From Sipunculus nudus (taxonomy: Eukaryota > Annelida > Sipuncula > Golfingiida > Sipunculidae): 64,000 nt of DNA. Positions 23,971 through 36,247 of this stretch are shown here, piece after piece. The stretch's first letter is position 1, and each line of letters starts with the position of its first letter. The stretch lies in the NCBI GenBank assembly GCA_026874595.1, contig CM049317.1, forward strand, positions 61,598,618-61,662,617, read 5' to 3'. Under the pieces are notes generated by a model. The model ran no database searches and had not been told where the DNA came from. It was given only the letters and a program-made list of their open reading frames with translations. The position numbers and the translations under genes are program-made.

Positions 23971-24510
23971 GTAGCGATTTCAGATTACCCCCTTTTTCGA
24001 TTACCCCCGATAACTTGAAATCGATCTCAAATTAACTCAGAGGGTAATATGAACTCGATTTCGGATTATCGCCTACGATTACAGAAAACCCCGTCGAGAC
24101 AGTTGTTTTTACTTAAAATAAAAATAACCTCTTTCTTCGTGATTTCCCATTTTGATTTGAATCTATGTATAATTTTTGTTTACATTTAATTTGTTATGCG
24201 CTTTGGTGAAGTGTACGAGTCAAAATAAATATAATAAACAACATGATTAACATTTTGCGTCAACTTTATTTTTCATAGATTGACTTTTAAATCCCGTATG
24301 TTTCACCTGGTTCAGTGAAAGTATGTGTCCTAAATTAAAAGAGTAGGAATTTATCATTTAGATAGGTCAGTGGGGTGTGTGTGTGTGGGGGGGGGGGGGG
24401 GGGGGTAACATGAAATTAAGTTCAAATAAGCCCCGGGGGTAATCTGGAATCGATTTAAGATTACCGGGGGGGGGATAACCTGGAATGGGGGTTACTTGAA
24501 GTCTTTACAT
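23971..24510. mobile_element. MITE-like element with long imperfect inverted repeats and G/C tracts
   Basis: The left end (gtagcgatttcagattaccccc, continuing to about 24045) aligns in reverse complement with the right end (from about 24435 to 24510, ending acttgaagtctttacat). Arms are about 70 bp and diverged. Inside are repeats of a palindromic core, such as gtaatctggaatcgattta continuing to 24465, and a G run at 24387-24405. There is no coding capacity. A related fragment lies at 58547-58672. Confidence 0.45.
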
Positions 24511-25068
24511 CAGTGCATGAATCAGAAAAGCTTTCAGGTGATGGGATATTATACATCACCATGCAGGTGGCTGGGATACATCTAAACTCATTAAATACTC
24601 AGCTTGTGACACTGAGACCATGTTGTAAACTACAAACGCTTAAGTTACTCATCACATAGACCACTCTAATCTGTAGATGCCGGATGGGACGGAGTTATAT
24701 GTTCTAAATCGCTGACACGTATGTACTTTAACGGTTACTATGAGATGCGTGAAGCGCATGAGTTCTTATTCGTAGGCAATGATACCTAGCTCTCGAAAAA
24801 CGGAGTCGATATGCTATCTTAAAATAATATAAAGACGGTTTCGATAAACTTCCATTGTAGTTCGGATAAAACTAATATATTAATTTAAAATCATACTAAT
24901 ATTGTTTCATTATTGATCATAAAGGAAACGTTGTTCAAAGGAAAAAGTGGACGGAAGGAAGCATGTCATTAAATGCATGTAACCATTTTCCTCTGAAAAC
25001 AATCCAGTTGTTCAAACACATTTGATTAAAACATTTTATTAATAAAGGTAAATCAAACATACACACAC

Positions 25069-25072
<4 letters not shown>
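24511..25072. other. Unassigned intergenic DNA
   Basis: No gene or repeat recognised. Confidence 0.45.

Positions 25073-25119
<47 letters not shown>
25059..25119. repeat. (AC)n/(AT)n compound microsatellite
   Basis: A short CA run is followed by about 23 AT dinucleotides. Confidence 0.95.
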
Positions 25120-25123
<4 letters not shown>

Positions 25124-28100
25124 TATTCAGAGGGAAAGGGAATAAGGGAGCCTTTCTTTGAATTAATGCATAGATTGTAATGTCTTCTTGAAAATTGAGC
25201 ATATAGACAAGAAGTAGTCAAGGACTGGCCTCGAACCCCCACCGCAAACGCCGTATATAGGGTGGGGGTATTTGTGAGGCCCGTCAGCGTCAAGTTCTGG
25301 AATAGTCATGAAGTTGTTTTCCTATCATCTGTCTCTTAAACAAAATGTTTCATGAACTCGCCCACCTTCAAATCGACAACAGTTATGAATTAATTGATGC
25401 ATAAATCCCAGGAAACCGTATATTGAAATTGGGGATAAATCACATTAGCCAACGTGGGCAGTGAGACAGTCCCGCACTTATAAATGAACGTTCACAGAAG
25501 ACATTTCCATGCGGCTAATGTTCCAGTGGAATAGCTCCAGATGACATCACACAATTACCCCGTTTCTTTTCTGTATAAAATATAACAAATGGTTCAAATA
25601 TGTAAAAACACCTACATAGATTTGTTGTAAAAATTTAGAGTTTATCTTTAAATCATTTTTTTTTCTTTAAACCCGCATAGATGATAAATAGGTACACATT
25701 GTTCAATATATAATCTACTAACTGTTTCGACAATCAGTACATGAATTTTGTTCTGTCAGCATATGAAAATATCCGGTATTCGGATGCAGGTTGGCATTCA
25801 TGGTAAATCCATGTGGAATCTAATGTAAAATCGTAAATCCGAACGATCATGTTTCTTATTTAATAAAGCCTTGTCCCTCGAGCCCTTCGGATAAAAAACG
25901 GTCTACTGTACTTGTGAAGAATACATTAAATAGAGTAAAACCTGGTTCATTGCGGACAACTAGCTTTGGCGGAAAAAGTATTATTACTGACATATTTGTA
26001 AGTCCTCCTGGAAAAATTGAATCTGTCTAAGTTTCGAAACCTCACTTATGAGACGACGCCAATGCTTTCAGCTTAAATGGACCTGCCAAATAAGGACACA
26101 GCTTTCATGTGGAATGACCAATCGTCTGGCGCGCACCTGGGAACGCTTTGATCTCTAATCAGCGGACATGAATAGGCCATTTGTGTAACAGACTGCACAC
26201 AGCTAACCTCTCAGTATACATGCATATCCCCGATAACAATAAATTATACAGGGGCGTCATTGCAGGAGGGATGGGGGTTGTATGTCCCCTCACTCTTGAG
26301 CAAAGGGGGGGGGGGGTGTTGGTCAATGTAATTATCAGAGATATATTTATATGGTGGTAATGAAATATATTAATAATTAGAATTACAGACTTTGGTTTCA
26401 TTTCGTAGTTTACTGTGGAATATTACACATCTAATCCTTGATTAAAAGTAACCTGTACCGGTAACATATAATACCTTAAGTTTACCTTATACTTAATTGT
26501 AATTTAATTGAAATGTGTCAAACAGACAACAAAAGGTACATATTTATATATAAAGATGTCCCGACTGACCTTCCCATTCCGAGCACCCCCCCCCCTCATA
26601 TGGAATGGTAACTTATTGTTAAGCTTGCTCATGTGTTGCGATGTGCTGAGAACTCTCTGTCATTTGAAAGGCAGTATACTTTGGAGCAGTTATCATTCCC
26701 TAAACTGTGAGGACAACTCCCTGCCACTCGAGGGCAAAGGGCTACACCGTTTGGATTTTTATAAGTTTCCGTTTGTAAGAGGTAAAAGCCAATGTTTTAA
26801 CGTTTAATTTAACCTGAAACTTTGCCGTGTTTCTTTCTCAATTTATTTTACAAAATAGGCAGCCGAAGACTCCAGTGACTCCAATAATACTTCGCTAGGA
26901 ATAGAAACAATATACCATGATACCTTACCGTCGATTTGTTCCAAAAACAAGGGTAATGATGTCAAAAAGACAAATCCCAGAATTCTTTCATACGCTATCG
27001 AATAAATATGTACTATGAAGGACTCTTGCATGTTCCCATGATTAAAGAAATAACTCTGTATTTTCCAGATGTTTCTGATAAAATCACATGGCATGCTGTC
27101 TTGAAGTTCTATTAAAGATAAACATGACAATGTGATAATAATAGTTAGCTTTTTGTTATTACCATGTCTTGAACGGGCAAACATTTGCCATTTGAAAATG
27201 TAATCATTCATGACAGTCTGAGTCCGTACATTTGATCCTGAGCACATCTGGAAGCTCAGTATCTTGTATGGGCGTGTTAGTCTTTTCTTCGTAGAAAAGT
27301 TTATTAGTCTCCAAGCTCAAAGAAGAAAGCTAGTTGCTATAGGTATCTTATCATAACTGGCTGGAGTCATGTATCCACGACAAGAGTAAATGTCGTCTCC
27401 TCAGGTTTCAATGCTCATCTGTCCATACAGTCCATTCTAGTTATCTTTGTCCGTCTGTCATTAAAAACCTTTCCGTCAGCTTAACTGTCTGTCTGTCTGT
27501 CCGTCTCTCAGTCATTCTTTCTCTCATATATTATATATATAAGTATGTTCATACATAAATGTACTCAGATAAAATTACTAACCAATAAGACCAAATTCCA
27601 CTTCATAAGATTCAACAGACATTTGAATTGGATCGGTCAATAAGGTCTGTTTCTGATCAGACGACTCCTTGATCATCAAGGGGGCAACATGGCCGCTACA
27701 TTAAGATAATTTGGAATAAAACATCAATAGTTTGACTTTACTCTGTCAACAAGCTTGTCATCCAGTATTTCTCCATGTTGTAAACAAAATCAAAAGATGA
27801 AGTCCGTTGTTCTTTCCGTTCATACTAATCCATAGAAATTTTAGAGCAACGTTAAATTAAAGATCTGACATATGTCTATCTGTAAATCACAAATTGACGA
27901 AAGCGTATGAGCCGTACATGCATATAGAAGAGTAGACAATTGTCCCACCGTCCTTGTTGTGTATATTACCGTTGGGCGAAGGGGATCTGCATACCCATGG
28001 CTGACAATGGATGAGTCAGGTGTAAGCACATGTTTATTTTTCCGTTAAGAGGATAATTCTTTTCAAATCAGTCTATTTAATTAAGACATCATTCTAAGTG

Positions 28101-28129
28101 TAGGCTGTTATTAACCTAGTAAAATCTCA
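25120..28129. other. Intergenic DNA without supported genes
   Basis: A box-B-like ggttcgaggcc occurs on the minus strand near 25222-25235 without a good box A. A G run lies near 26306-26317 and a short (CTGT)n run near 27487-27501. The minus-strand frame 26843-27247 (134 codons) has no recognisable domain and is not called a gene. Confidence 0.45.
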
Positions 28130-31100
28130 CTGGCCGTGCGACTCTATCGTTGGACTGACTGTGCGACTCTATCGTTGGACTGACTGTGCGACTCTATCGT
28201 TGGACTGACTGTGCGACCCTATCGTTGAGCTGACTGTGCGACTTTGTTGCTCGACTGACTGTGCGACTCTATCGTTGGGCTGATTGTGCGATTCTGTTGT
28301 AGGAATGACTATACGACTCAATTGTTAGACTGACTGTGTGACTCTTATGTTGGACTGTCTGTGCGACTCTGTTGATGGACTGACTGTGCGACTCTATCGT
28401 TGGACTGACTGTGCAACTCTGTTGTTGGACTGTCTGTGCGACTCTGTTGAAGGACTGACTGTGCGACTCTATCGTTCGACTGACTGTGCGACTCTGTTGT
28501 TGGAATGACTATACGACTGAATTGTTGGACTGACTGTGCGACTCTGTTGTTAGACTGACAGTGCGACTATGTTATTGGACTGTCTATGCGACGCTATCAT
28601 TGGACTGACTGTGTGACTCTGTTGTTGGACTGTCTGTGCGACTCTATCGTTGGACTGACTGTGCGACTCTGTTGTTAGACTGACTGTGGGACTCTGTTGT
28701 TAGACTGACTGTACGACTCTGGTGTTAGACTGACTGTGCGACTCTGTTATTGGACTGTCTGTGCGACGCTATCATTGGACTGACTGTGCGACTCTGTTGT
28801 AGGAATAACTATACGACTTTATTGTTGGACTGACTGTGCTACTCTGTTGCTAGACTGACTGTGCGACTCTGTTGTTGGACTGTCTGTGCGACTCTGTTGT
28901 TGGACTGACTGTGCGACTCTATCGTTGGACTGGCTGTGCGACTTTGTTGTAATACTAACTGTGCGACTCTGTTGTTGGACTGTCTGTGCGACTTTGATGT
29001 TTGACTGGTTGTGCGACTCTATCGTTGGACTGAATGTGCGACTCTGTTGTTGATATGACTATACGACTGAATTGTTGGACTGACTTTGCGACTCTGTTGT
29101 TAGACTGACTTTGCGACTCTGTTGTTAGACTGACTGTGCGACTCTATCGTTGGACAATTTTAGCGACTCTGTTGTAGGAATGACTATACGACTCAATTGT
29201 TAGACTGTCTGTGCGATTCTGTTGTTGGACTGTCTGTGCGACTCTATCGTTAGACTGGCTGTGCGACTTTGTTGTTAAACTAACTGTGCGACTCTGTTGT
29301 TTGACTGTCTGTGCGACTTTGATGTTGGACTGATTTTGCGACTCTATCGTTGGACTGACTGTACGACTCTGTTGTTTGAATGACTGTACGACTGAAGTGT
29401 TGGACTGACTATACGACTCTGTTGTTTGCCTGACTTTGCGACTCTGTTGTTGGACTGTCGGTGCGACTCTATTATTGGACTGTCTGTGCGACGCTATCAC
29501 TGGACTGACTGTGCGACTCTGTTGTTGGAATAACTATACGACTTTATTGTTGGACTGACTGTGCGACTCTGTTGTTAGACTGACTGTGTGAATCTGTTGT
29601 TGGACTGTCTTTGCGACTCTGTTGATCGACGGACTATACGATATTTTGTTAGACTGACTGTGCGACTCTGTTGTTGGACTGTCTGTGCGACTCTGTTAAT
29701 GGACTGACTGTGCGACTCTGTTGTTGATATGACTATACGACTGAATTGTTGGACTAACTTTGCGACTCTGTTTTTTAGACTGACTGTGCGACTCTGATGT
29801 TGGACTGTATGTGCAACTCTATCGTTGGACTGACTGTGAGACTCTGTTGTTGGAATGACTGTACGACTGAATTGTTGGACTGACTGTGCGACTCTGTTGT
29901 TAGACTGACTGTGCGAATCTGTTGTTGGACTGGCTGTGCGACTTTGTTGCTTGACTGACTCTGCGACTCTATCGTTTGACAGACTGTGTGACTCTGTTGT
30001 AGGAATAGCTATACGACTCAATTGTTAGACTGACTATGTGACTCTGTTGTTGGACTGTCTGGGCGACTCTGATGTTGAACTGACTGTTCGATTCTGTTGT
30101 TGGACTGTCTGTGCGACTCTATCGTTGGACTGACTGTGCGACTCTGTTGTTGGACTGACTATACGACTGAATTGTTGGACTGACTGTGCGACTCTGTTGT
30201 TAAACTGACTGTGCGACTCTGTTGTTAGACTGACTGTGCGACTCTGTTGTTGGACTGTCTGTGCGACTCTATCGTTGGACTGAATGTGCGACTCTGTTGT
30301 TGAAATGACTATACGGGTGAATTGTTAGACTGACTGTGCTACTCTTTTGTTAGACTGACTGTGCGACTCTGTTGTTTGACTGTCTGTGCGACTCTGTTGT
30401 TGAACTGACTGTTCGATTCTGTTGTTGGACTGTCAGTGCGAATCTATCGTTGGACTGACTGTGCGACTCTGTTGTTGGACTGACTATACGACTGAATTGT
30501 TTGACTGACTGTGCGACTCTATTGTTATACTGACTGTGCGACTCTGCTGTTAGACTGACTGTGTGACTATGTTGTTGGACTGTCTGTGCGACTCTATCGT
30601 TGGACTTACTGTGCGACTCTGTTGTTGAAATGACTATACGGGTGAATTGTTAGACTGACTGTGCGACTCTGTTGTTAGACTGACTGTGCGACTCTGTTGT
30701 TTGACTGTCTGTGCGACTCTGTTGTTGGACTGGCTGTGCGATTCTGTTGTTGGACTGGCTGTACTAAATTGTTGGACTGACTGTGCGGCTCTATCGTTGG
30801 ACTGACTGTGCGACACTGTTGTTGGACTGACTGAGCGACTCTGTTGTTGGAATGACTGTATGATTCAACTGATGGACTGACTATACGACTCATTTGTTGG
30901 GCTGACTGTGCGACTCTGTCGTTAGACTGACTTTGCGACTCTGTTGTTAGACTGACTGTGCGACTCTATCGTTGGACAATCTGTGCGACTCTGTTGTTGG
31001 AATGACTATTCAACTCAATTGTTAGACTGTCTGTGCGACTCTGTTGTTGAACTGACTGTGCGATTCTGTTATTGGACTGTCTGTGCGACTCTATCGTTAG

Positions 31101-31764
31101 ACTGACTGTGCGACTCTATCGTTGGACTGACTATACGACTCATTTGTTGGGCTGACAGTGCGACTCTGTTGTTGGAATGACTGTGCGACTCTGTTGTTAG
31201 ACTGACTGTGCGGCTCTGTTGTTGGACTGTCTGTGTGACTCTATCATTGGACTGACTGTGCGACTCTGTTGTTGGAATAACTATACGACTTTATTGTTGG
31301 ACTGACTGTGCGACTCTGTTGTTATACTAACTGTGCGAATATGTTGTTGGACTGACTGTGCGACTCTATCGTTGGACTGCTGTGCGACTTTATTGCTTGA
31401 CGAACTGTGCGGCTCTATCGTTGGACTGACTGTGCGACTCTGTTGTTTGACTGACTGTGCGACTCTACCGTGGGACTGCTGTGCGACTTTATTGCTTGAC
31501 GGACTGTGCGGCTCTATCGTTGGACTGACTGTGCGACTCTGTTGTTTGACTGACTGTGCGACTCTGTTGTTGGACTGTCTGTGCGACTCTTTCGTTGGAC
31601 TGTCTGTGCGACTCTGTTGTTGGACTGACTATGCGACTCTGTTGTTAGACTGACTGTGCGACTCTATTGTTGGACTGACTGTGCGACTCTATCGTTGGAC
31701 TGACTGTGCGGCTCTATTGTTGGACTGACTGTGCAACTCTCTCTCGTTGGACTGACTGTGTGAC
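28130..31764. repeat. 3.6-kb satellite array of a 25-bp unit with higher-order repeats
   Basis: About 145 head-to-tail copies of gtgcgactctgttgttgg plus actgact (25 bp). Two main variants alternate: gttgttgg and atcgttgg. A rarer variant carries tatacgact. Those marker units are phase-locked: atacg at 28311, 28511, 28811, 29061, 29186, 29411, 29536, 29636, 30161, 30311, 30486 and 30636, with spacings almost all exact multiples of 25. A 325-bp (13-unit) block is duplicated in tandem (about 30081-30405 and 30406-30730). A 99-bp (4-unit) block is duplicated near 31382 and 31481. Because 25 is not a multiple of three and the unit lacks stops on the minus strand, long minus frames with a 25-residue period appear. 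They are not called as genes. Confidence 0.98.
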
Positions 31765-33003
31765 AATATATTCACTGATACACTGTCTGCAATATTGGTT
31801 TATGTCACGGTTACAAATGCGTACCTATATAAGGCTGCACATTTCCTTAAAGTGTAAACATTATGTAAAACCTACTGCCCAGCAAACATTCGATTGATTT
31901 ATAACAGATATTTACATCAAATATCTTAATATTGCACTATATCCAAATTCAGCAAATTTATGATATATTTTTATTAGTTTTTTTCATACCGTATCCCTCC
32001 ACAACCCTTCCCCCTCGGGCGCACATATGTACCTACACATGTTTAAAGGGACCAATTCTGATATCTGAAATCTTTTAACTAAATATAATTCCTTGAACCT
32101 TTTATAAAAGTAGACCATAAAAAGCCGATCCCATTAAACACAACACAGACTATTTTATATCCACGTGTCCTGTACCATGTGGAGCCCACCAAAATAAATA
32201 AATAAAAAAAATCAACAAGGACACCTCGCGGAAAATCAGACCAACCAGAGCTTTGCAAAGGGCGTTTTGCCCTAATGAGCTTAGAGCTAGCGCGCATATA
32301 CAACCAGCCACCTTAGGTTACATGTTTGTTTTTTCCTGTTTGTCCACATTGGCGCATAAATCGTGTTCCCGAACAGCTTGCAGATAAACAAGCCCATACA
32401 CCATCACATAGGTGGTTGTTAACAAAAAAGTACCTGGAGTTCATTGATATGTACGCAGCGTAAGTCAGAAGTAACATAAATTCTGCAGAAAGATAAGTGA
32501 ATAGCGGTCTTCAAATAGTAATATACGGACGTGGTCGCGGCAATATAGATACAAATAACTTGAACCCTTCCAATCCATGTGGGACAAACGGAGCTAAGAC
32601 GAGATAACAGTGGGTGGTGGCCGTGTAGAATGCTGATCATGATGAAGTTATCCCTGGTATGACACTGACAATATATTCATCAAGTGGCCAGGGATGCGGG
32701 GGAAAAGCTGCTAACAATGTCCTGGTGACGCCGTCCATCATAACGCGGTCCGGAAGGATGGAACGAGCGCATGACGTCACTGGTCTTTTAGCCGAGACGA
32801 GAGCCTTAATATGAAGAATACCAAAATACCCATAATCACGTCGTCCCAGGACGTATTTAATTAAGCCTCGGTAATATATGTCTTAAATTAGTAGCAGGGT
32901 TTAGTCGCGCAGACCATTATAGTTAACCTATGAAAAAAATCATTATTATTCATACTTGAATTAATTTTGCTACTCAGAAGAGTTCTTTATCTGATGACAA
33001 TCC
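31765..33003. other. Intergenic DNA without supported genes
   Basis: Mixed sequence right of the satellite with only short frames lacking known domains. Confidence 0.45.
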
Positions 33004-33155
33004 TAGCGATATTTTGGCCTTCTAACATTACGATCAGCGCAGTAGCTGCCAGATTGCCTTTACAGCATCCAACGAGGATGATGGCTCTATGAGGATGCCA
33101 ATATTTTCGTTATTTTTCACAACGCCTCATGGCCAGCGAGTACGCTGTCACTCCG
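33004..33155. repeat. Dispersed repeat, copy 1 (pair with 45151-45310)
   Basis: Shares blocks with 45151-45310 in the same order and orientation: acattacgatcag/acattatgatcag, gcctttaca, cgaggatg, aatattttcgt, cctcatggcc and ctgtca. The copies are diverged. The family is not recognised. Confidence 0.65.
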
Positions 33156-33668
33156 CACAAGCAAGGCACGCACAGGTTACTGGACGACAGCAAGCTTGTA
33201 CGCGAAACAAGAGATGACTTGCTCCCATAGAGACGGAGACTCAGTTTGGATTGTGAGTTCACATGTATTCCTTTGTGTTACTTCATCATTCGTAGGCTGA
33301 TGTTAAGATGACGGGTTGTTTCCCACGATATGAATGTAACATAATGAAAGACTCCTGCAATGCGTTTTTTTCAAATAGCTTGTATCAAGACTCAAGTTAG
33401 GCTTATCAGCCCAATATAAGTCCCTGCTGAGTCGTGCAATCACGGCTTATGTCAATCCCCGGCTTTCTTTTAAATGCTAATTCTATCCAAGGAGACCAAT
33501 GTATTTATTAGGCATATTTAAAATATCATCCCGAATCACTATTTTTAGGAACATCTAATATTACTATAAAGTATAATTTTCGCTATTTAGGGGAGTGTTT
33601 TAATGTTAATGAATTTCTACACCGCATTTTTTCAGACACTCTGTAAATTTAAAGCGGAACTAATTAAA
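33156..33668. other. Unassigned intergenic DNA
   Basis: No gene or repeat recognised. Confidence 0.4.
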
Positions 33669-33840
33669 CGGCGTGGCCATGGAAGTAGGTCGTAGTTGCT
33701 TGTCCAAGGCCGGTGGTTTTCTCCGGCTTCCTCCACCACTACATACTACAAAACGCCACCGTCTGAGCCATGGACAGTGCCGCGATTAGTTTTAATGGCT
33801 ATTTGGATAATCCATACAAAATGAATATGTCTACATATTT
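33669..33840 (+). mobile_element. 5'-truncated SINE, copy 1
   Basis: Begins cggcgtggccatgg, then ggtggttttctccggcttcctcc, aacgccaccgtctg, ccatgga and gcgattag. All are also present, in the same order, in the more complete copy at 62540-62820. The tRNA-like head is missing. The core resembles conserved cores seen in mollusc SINEs, but I do not name the family. Confidence 0.65.
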
Positions 33841-33953
33841 GACAATCTATGCAAAATAAATGAACAATTTACATATTTAGACAATCCATGTAAAATAAAT
33901 AAGTTTACATATTTGGACATTCCATGTAAAATAAATAAGTTTACATATATGTG
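33807..33953 (+). repeat. Tandem array derived from the SINE tail
   Basis: Four copies of about 35-39 bp starting at 33807, 33842, 33881 and 33917, each built as caatccatgtaaaataaat plus an AT-rich stretch ending tacatattt. The unit matches the 3' tail of the SINE copy at 62775-62800, so the SINE tail has been amplified. Confidence 0.75.
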
Positions 33954-36197
33954 ATTAAAAGTACACTTTCACTTAACAATGAACGTCATGTGCCTCTAGA
34001 TTATTAACAACAGGAAAAACACGCCTGTGTGCATGAGTAATTACATATTATAACATGGTAATAACGGTGATGGAATACAACTGAGGAAATAACTATTATG
34101 CAATAAACATTCCTGCAAAAATCCTAAAATATCCAGTCCTTTGAGCCAATTGTTATATTTTATCATGGAGTTTAAGTGAGATGTAGTAGAAAATTACGAC
34201 ATAGTTAACAAATATTACCATAGAGTTTAACACCGAAGTGGGTTCAACAGAAGTCGGGTCCGAGTTAATCTTAATCCGAGTCCAAAATCAGGACCAGAGT
34301 TCTTGTAAAGGCATCATTTTTTATAATTTTTAGTAATTGATTTATACAATTATTCCTTATGCCTGAAAATCTTTTTTTTTTCTTAATCAGTATAAACACC
34401 GAGTCCTTGAAGTGTTACAACCCTCTTTAACATGCAATAACTCTTTCAATGTAAATACAATTAAAGGTCGAGCAGCACGTGGTCATATTAAAAAAAAAAC
34501 TGTTAAATTCTCAATTTGCACATATCAAAATTTAAATGTTTCTCTCTAGATTGTCGCCATGGCGACGAGTCCTCGAGTCCGAGTCAAATAAGAACTCTTG
34601 AATACTTAAGTCGTGCACAATGTGTTATCTTTTTCAGCTAGCACTATAGTACAGTATCACAATGAGGCAAGACTGGTATGCCAAAATCTCATAGGTCCAG
34701 GATCTAAAAATTGGCTGAAGTTAACTTTTTTTGTTAGGGAACTATTACAGATTTTACCACAGGGAACGTGTGACAACCGGGTTCCGGTTTTAACTAGCAG
34801 TTCGGAAGAGAATTATTTAAACTGCTCTCTTTAGCACTTACCGGTTACATATACTTTACTTGGCGGAATATTTACCGTGAGAGAAATGATGCTGAAAATG
34901 ACCAGGTTACCAAGGAGACAAAATCCTAAACGCTGGGTCTTAAAATCTATCATCTTCCAAGCCCCATAGGTCACAATGACAATAAGTGGCCACGCGATGG
35001 AGCCAGGGAATTCCTTCTAAGACGAATGTCTCCCTAAAAGCAAAACCTAGTGTTCCATCCATGGGCAGACCAAGAAGTTTTAAATTCGGTGGTATTAATG
35101 TTAAGAGTTCTCAGGCAGGCCAAGAAAGATATTTATTCCCTGTTAACACGGAGCGCTTTTTGAACAGTAATCAACATGTCTGGGCCAGCGCCCATCTAGT
35201 GTTTTAGCCAGGGAACGCTCAGGATTGTTAAATAATGTTTTATTCTTTGTTTGGTTTGTACAAGTGTTTCTGAAATTCTCCGGAGGGTTAGGACTATACC
35301 GAAAGAACAGCACAAAAACTTTGGAGGTAACCTGGATAATCATCAAGGCTTCATTACCTTTGTAACATGTAGAGGCCAAGAGCCATTGTAACACAGCTAA
35401 CCAATCAATGGAATTGTTGAATTTTGATAAACATTTCCTGTGTTGGTGTGCAGTTTTATTAGGATCCTGGTAGAGGTTAACGGTAGCCTCTGACTACTTT
35501 ATTGTTATATATACTAAAATAAATGGAGGAGGTAATCACCTGTATTTTGTAATGGTAACTTATTCTGATTCTAAATATGAATATGTATAATTGCATACAT
35601 TTCGGTATGGGACTATACGTGGCAGGGTGGTAGCACTCGCTTCCTGTCACTTAATTAGATATAACATGGTCCCAAGCCACGCAAATTTGCCTAAAGAAAA
35701 TACAATCATGTTGAAATGGTGTATATTCTCATCACTAAATTGAGTCCATTATTTTCATACATTTAAGAATTATGTTTTGTAATTTTGCATTTCACAAATT
35801 AGAAACATTACCAAGGACGTGGTTTTCATTTGAATAAAAAATATGATCCACGAAAATTAGGAGCGGATAATCACCTTATGTTGTATGGTCTGATTTGTAT
35901 TCAGAATACTAACGGCAAGTGAAACAGGAACCATAACCTTGATATCCAACTTTCAGTGTAGTTCCTCATTCCCTGGAAATGGATATACCGACCTTATCCA
36001 GTTAAACATTTTGTGATACTTTTGTAACACCGGAGACAACTTTGGAGGACTCATTTTTAATTCTTAAACTTGCATGTGATACGAAATTGGCAAGACCTCA
36101 ATGACATGAACAAAAATATGAACTGTATATATGTATAATTTGACATACGAAAATGTACTACTAAATGTCATGGTGAAATGCTACAGACGAACTCAAA

Positions 36198-36199
<2 letters not shown>
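33954..36199. other. Intergenic DNA; gtccgagt-rich patch
   Basis: About 34235-34590 contains repeated ccgagtcc/gtccgag motifs, similar to a patch near 63655-63760. It is probably a decayed dispersed repeat. No supported gene. Confidence 0.4.

Positions 36200-36242
<43 letters not shown>
36200..36242. repeat. (AT)n microsatellite
   Basis: About 21 TA dinucleotides. Confidence 0.97.

Positions 36243-36247
<5 letters not shown>

Noticed and set aside
25215-25245. Box-B-like ggttcgaggcc on the minus strand
   Set aside because: No box A at the proper distance and no cloverleaf.
26843-27247. 134-codon minus-strand frame
   Set aside because: Composition and lack of motifs look like chance in AT-rich DNA.
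29575-30021. 148-codon minus-strand Ser/Gln/Asn-rich frame (and similar ones at 29144-29500, 31333-31653)
   Set aside because: By-product of the 25-bp satellite unit, which is open in every frame of the minus strand (and partly of the plus strand).
28130-31764. Possible CRISPR-like array
   Set aside because: Units are directly tandem without unique spacers and the DNA is eukaryotic.
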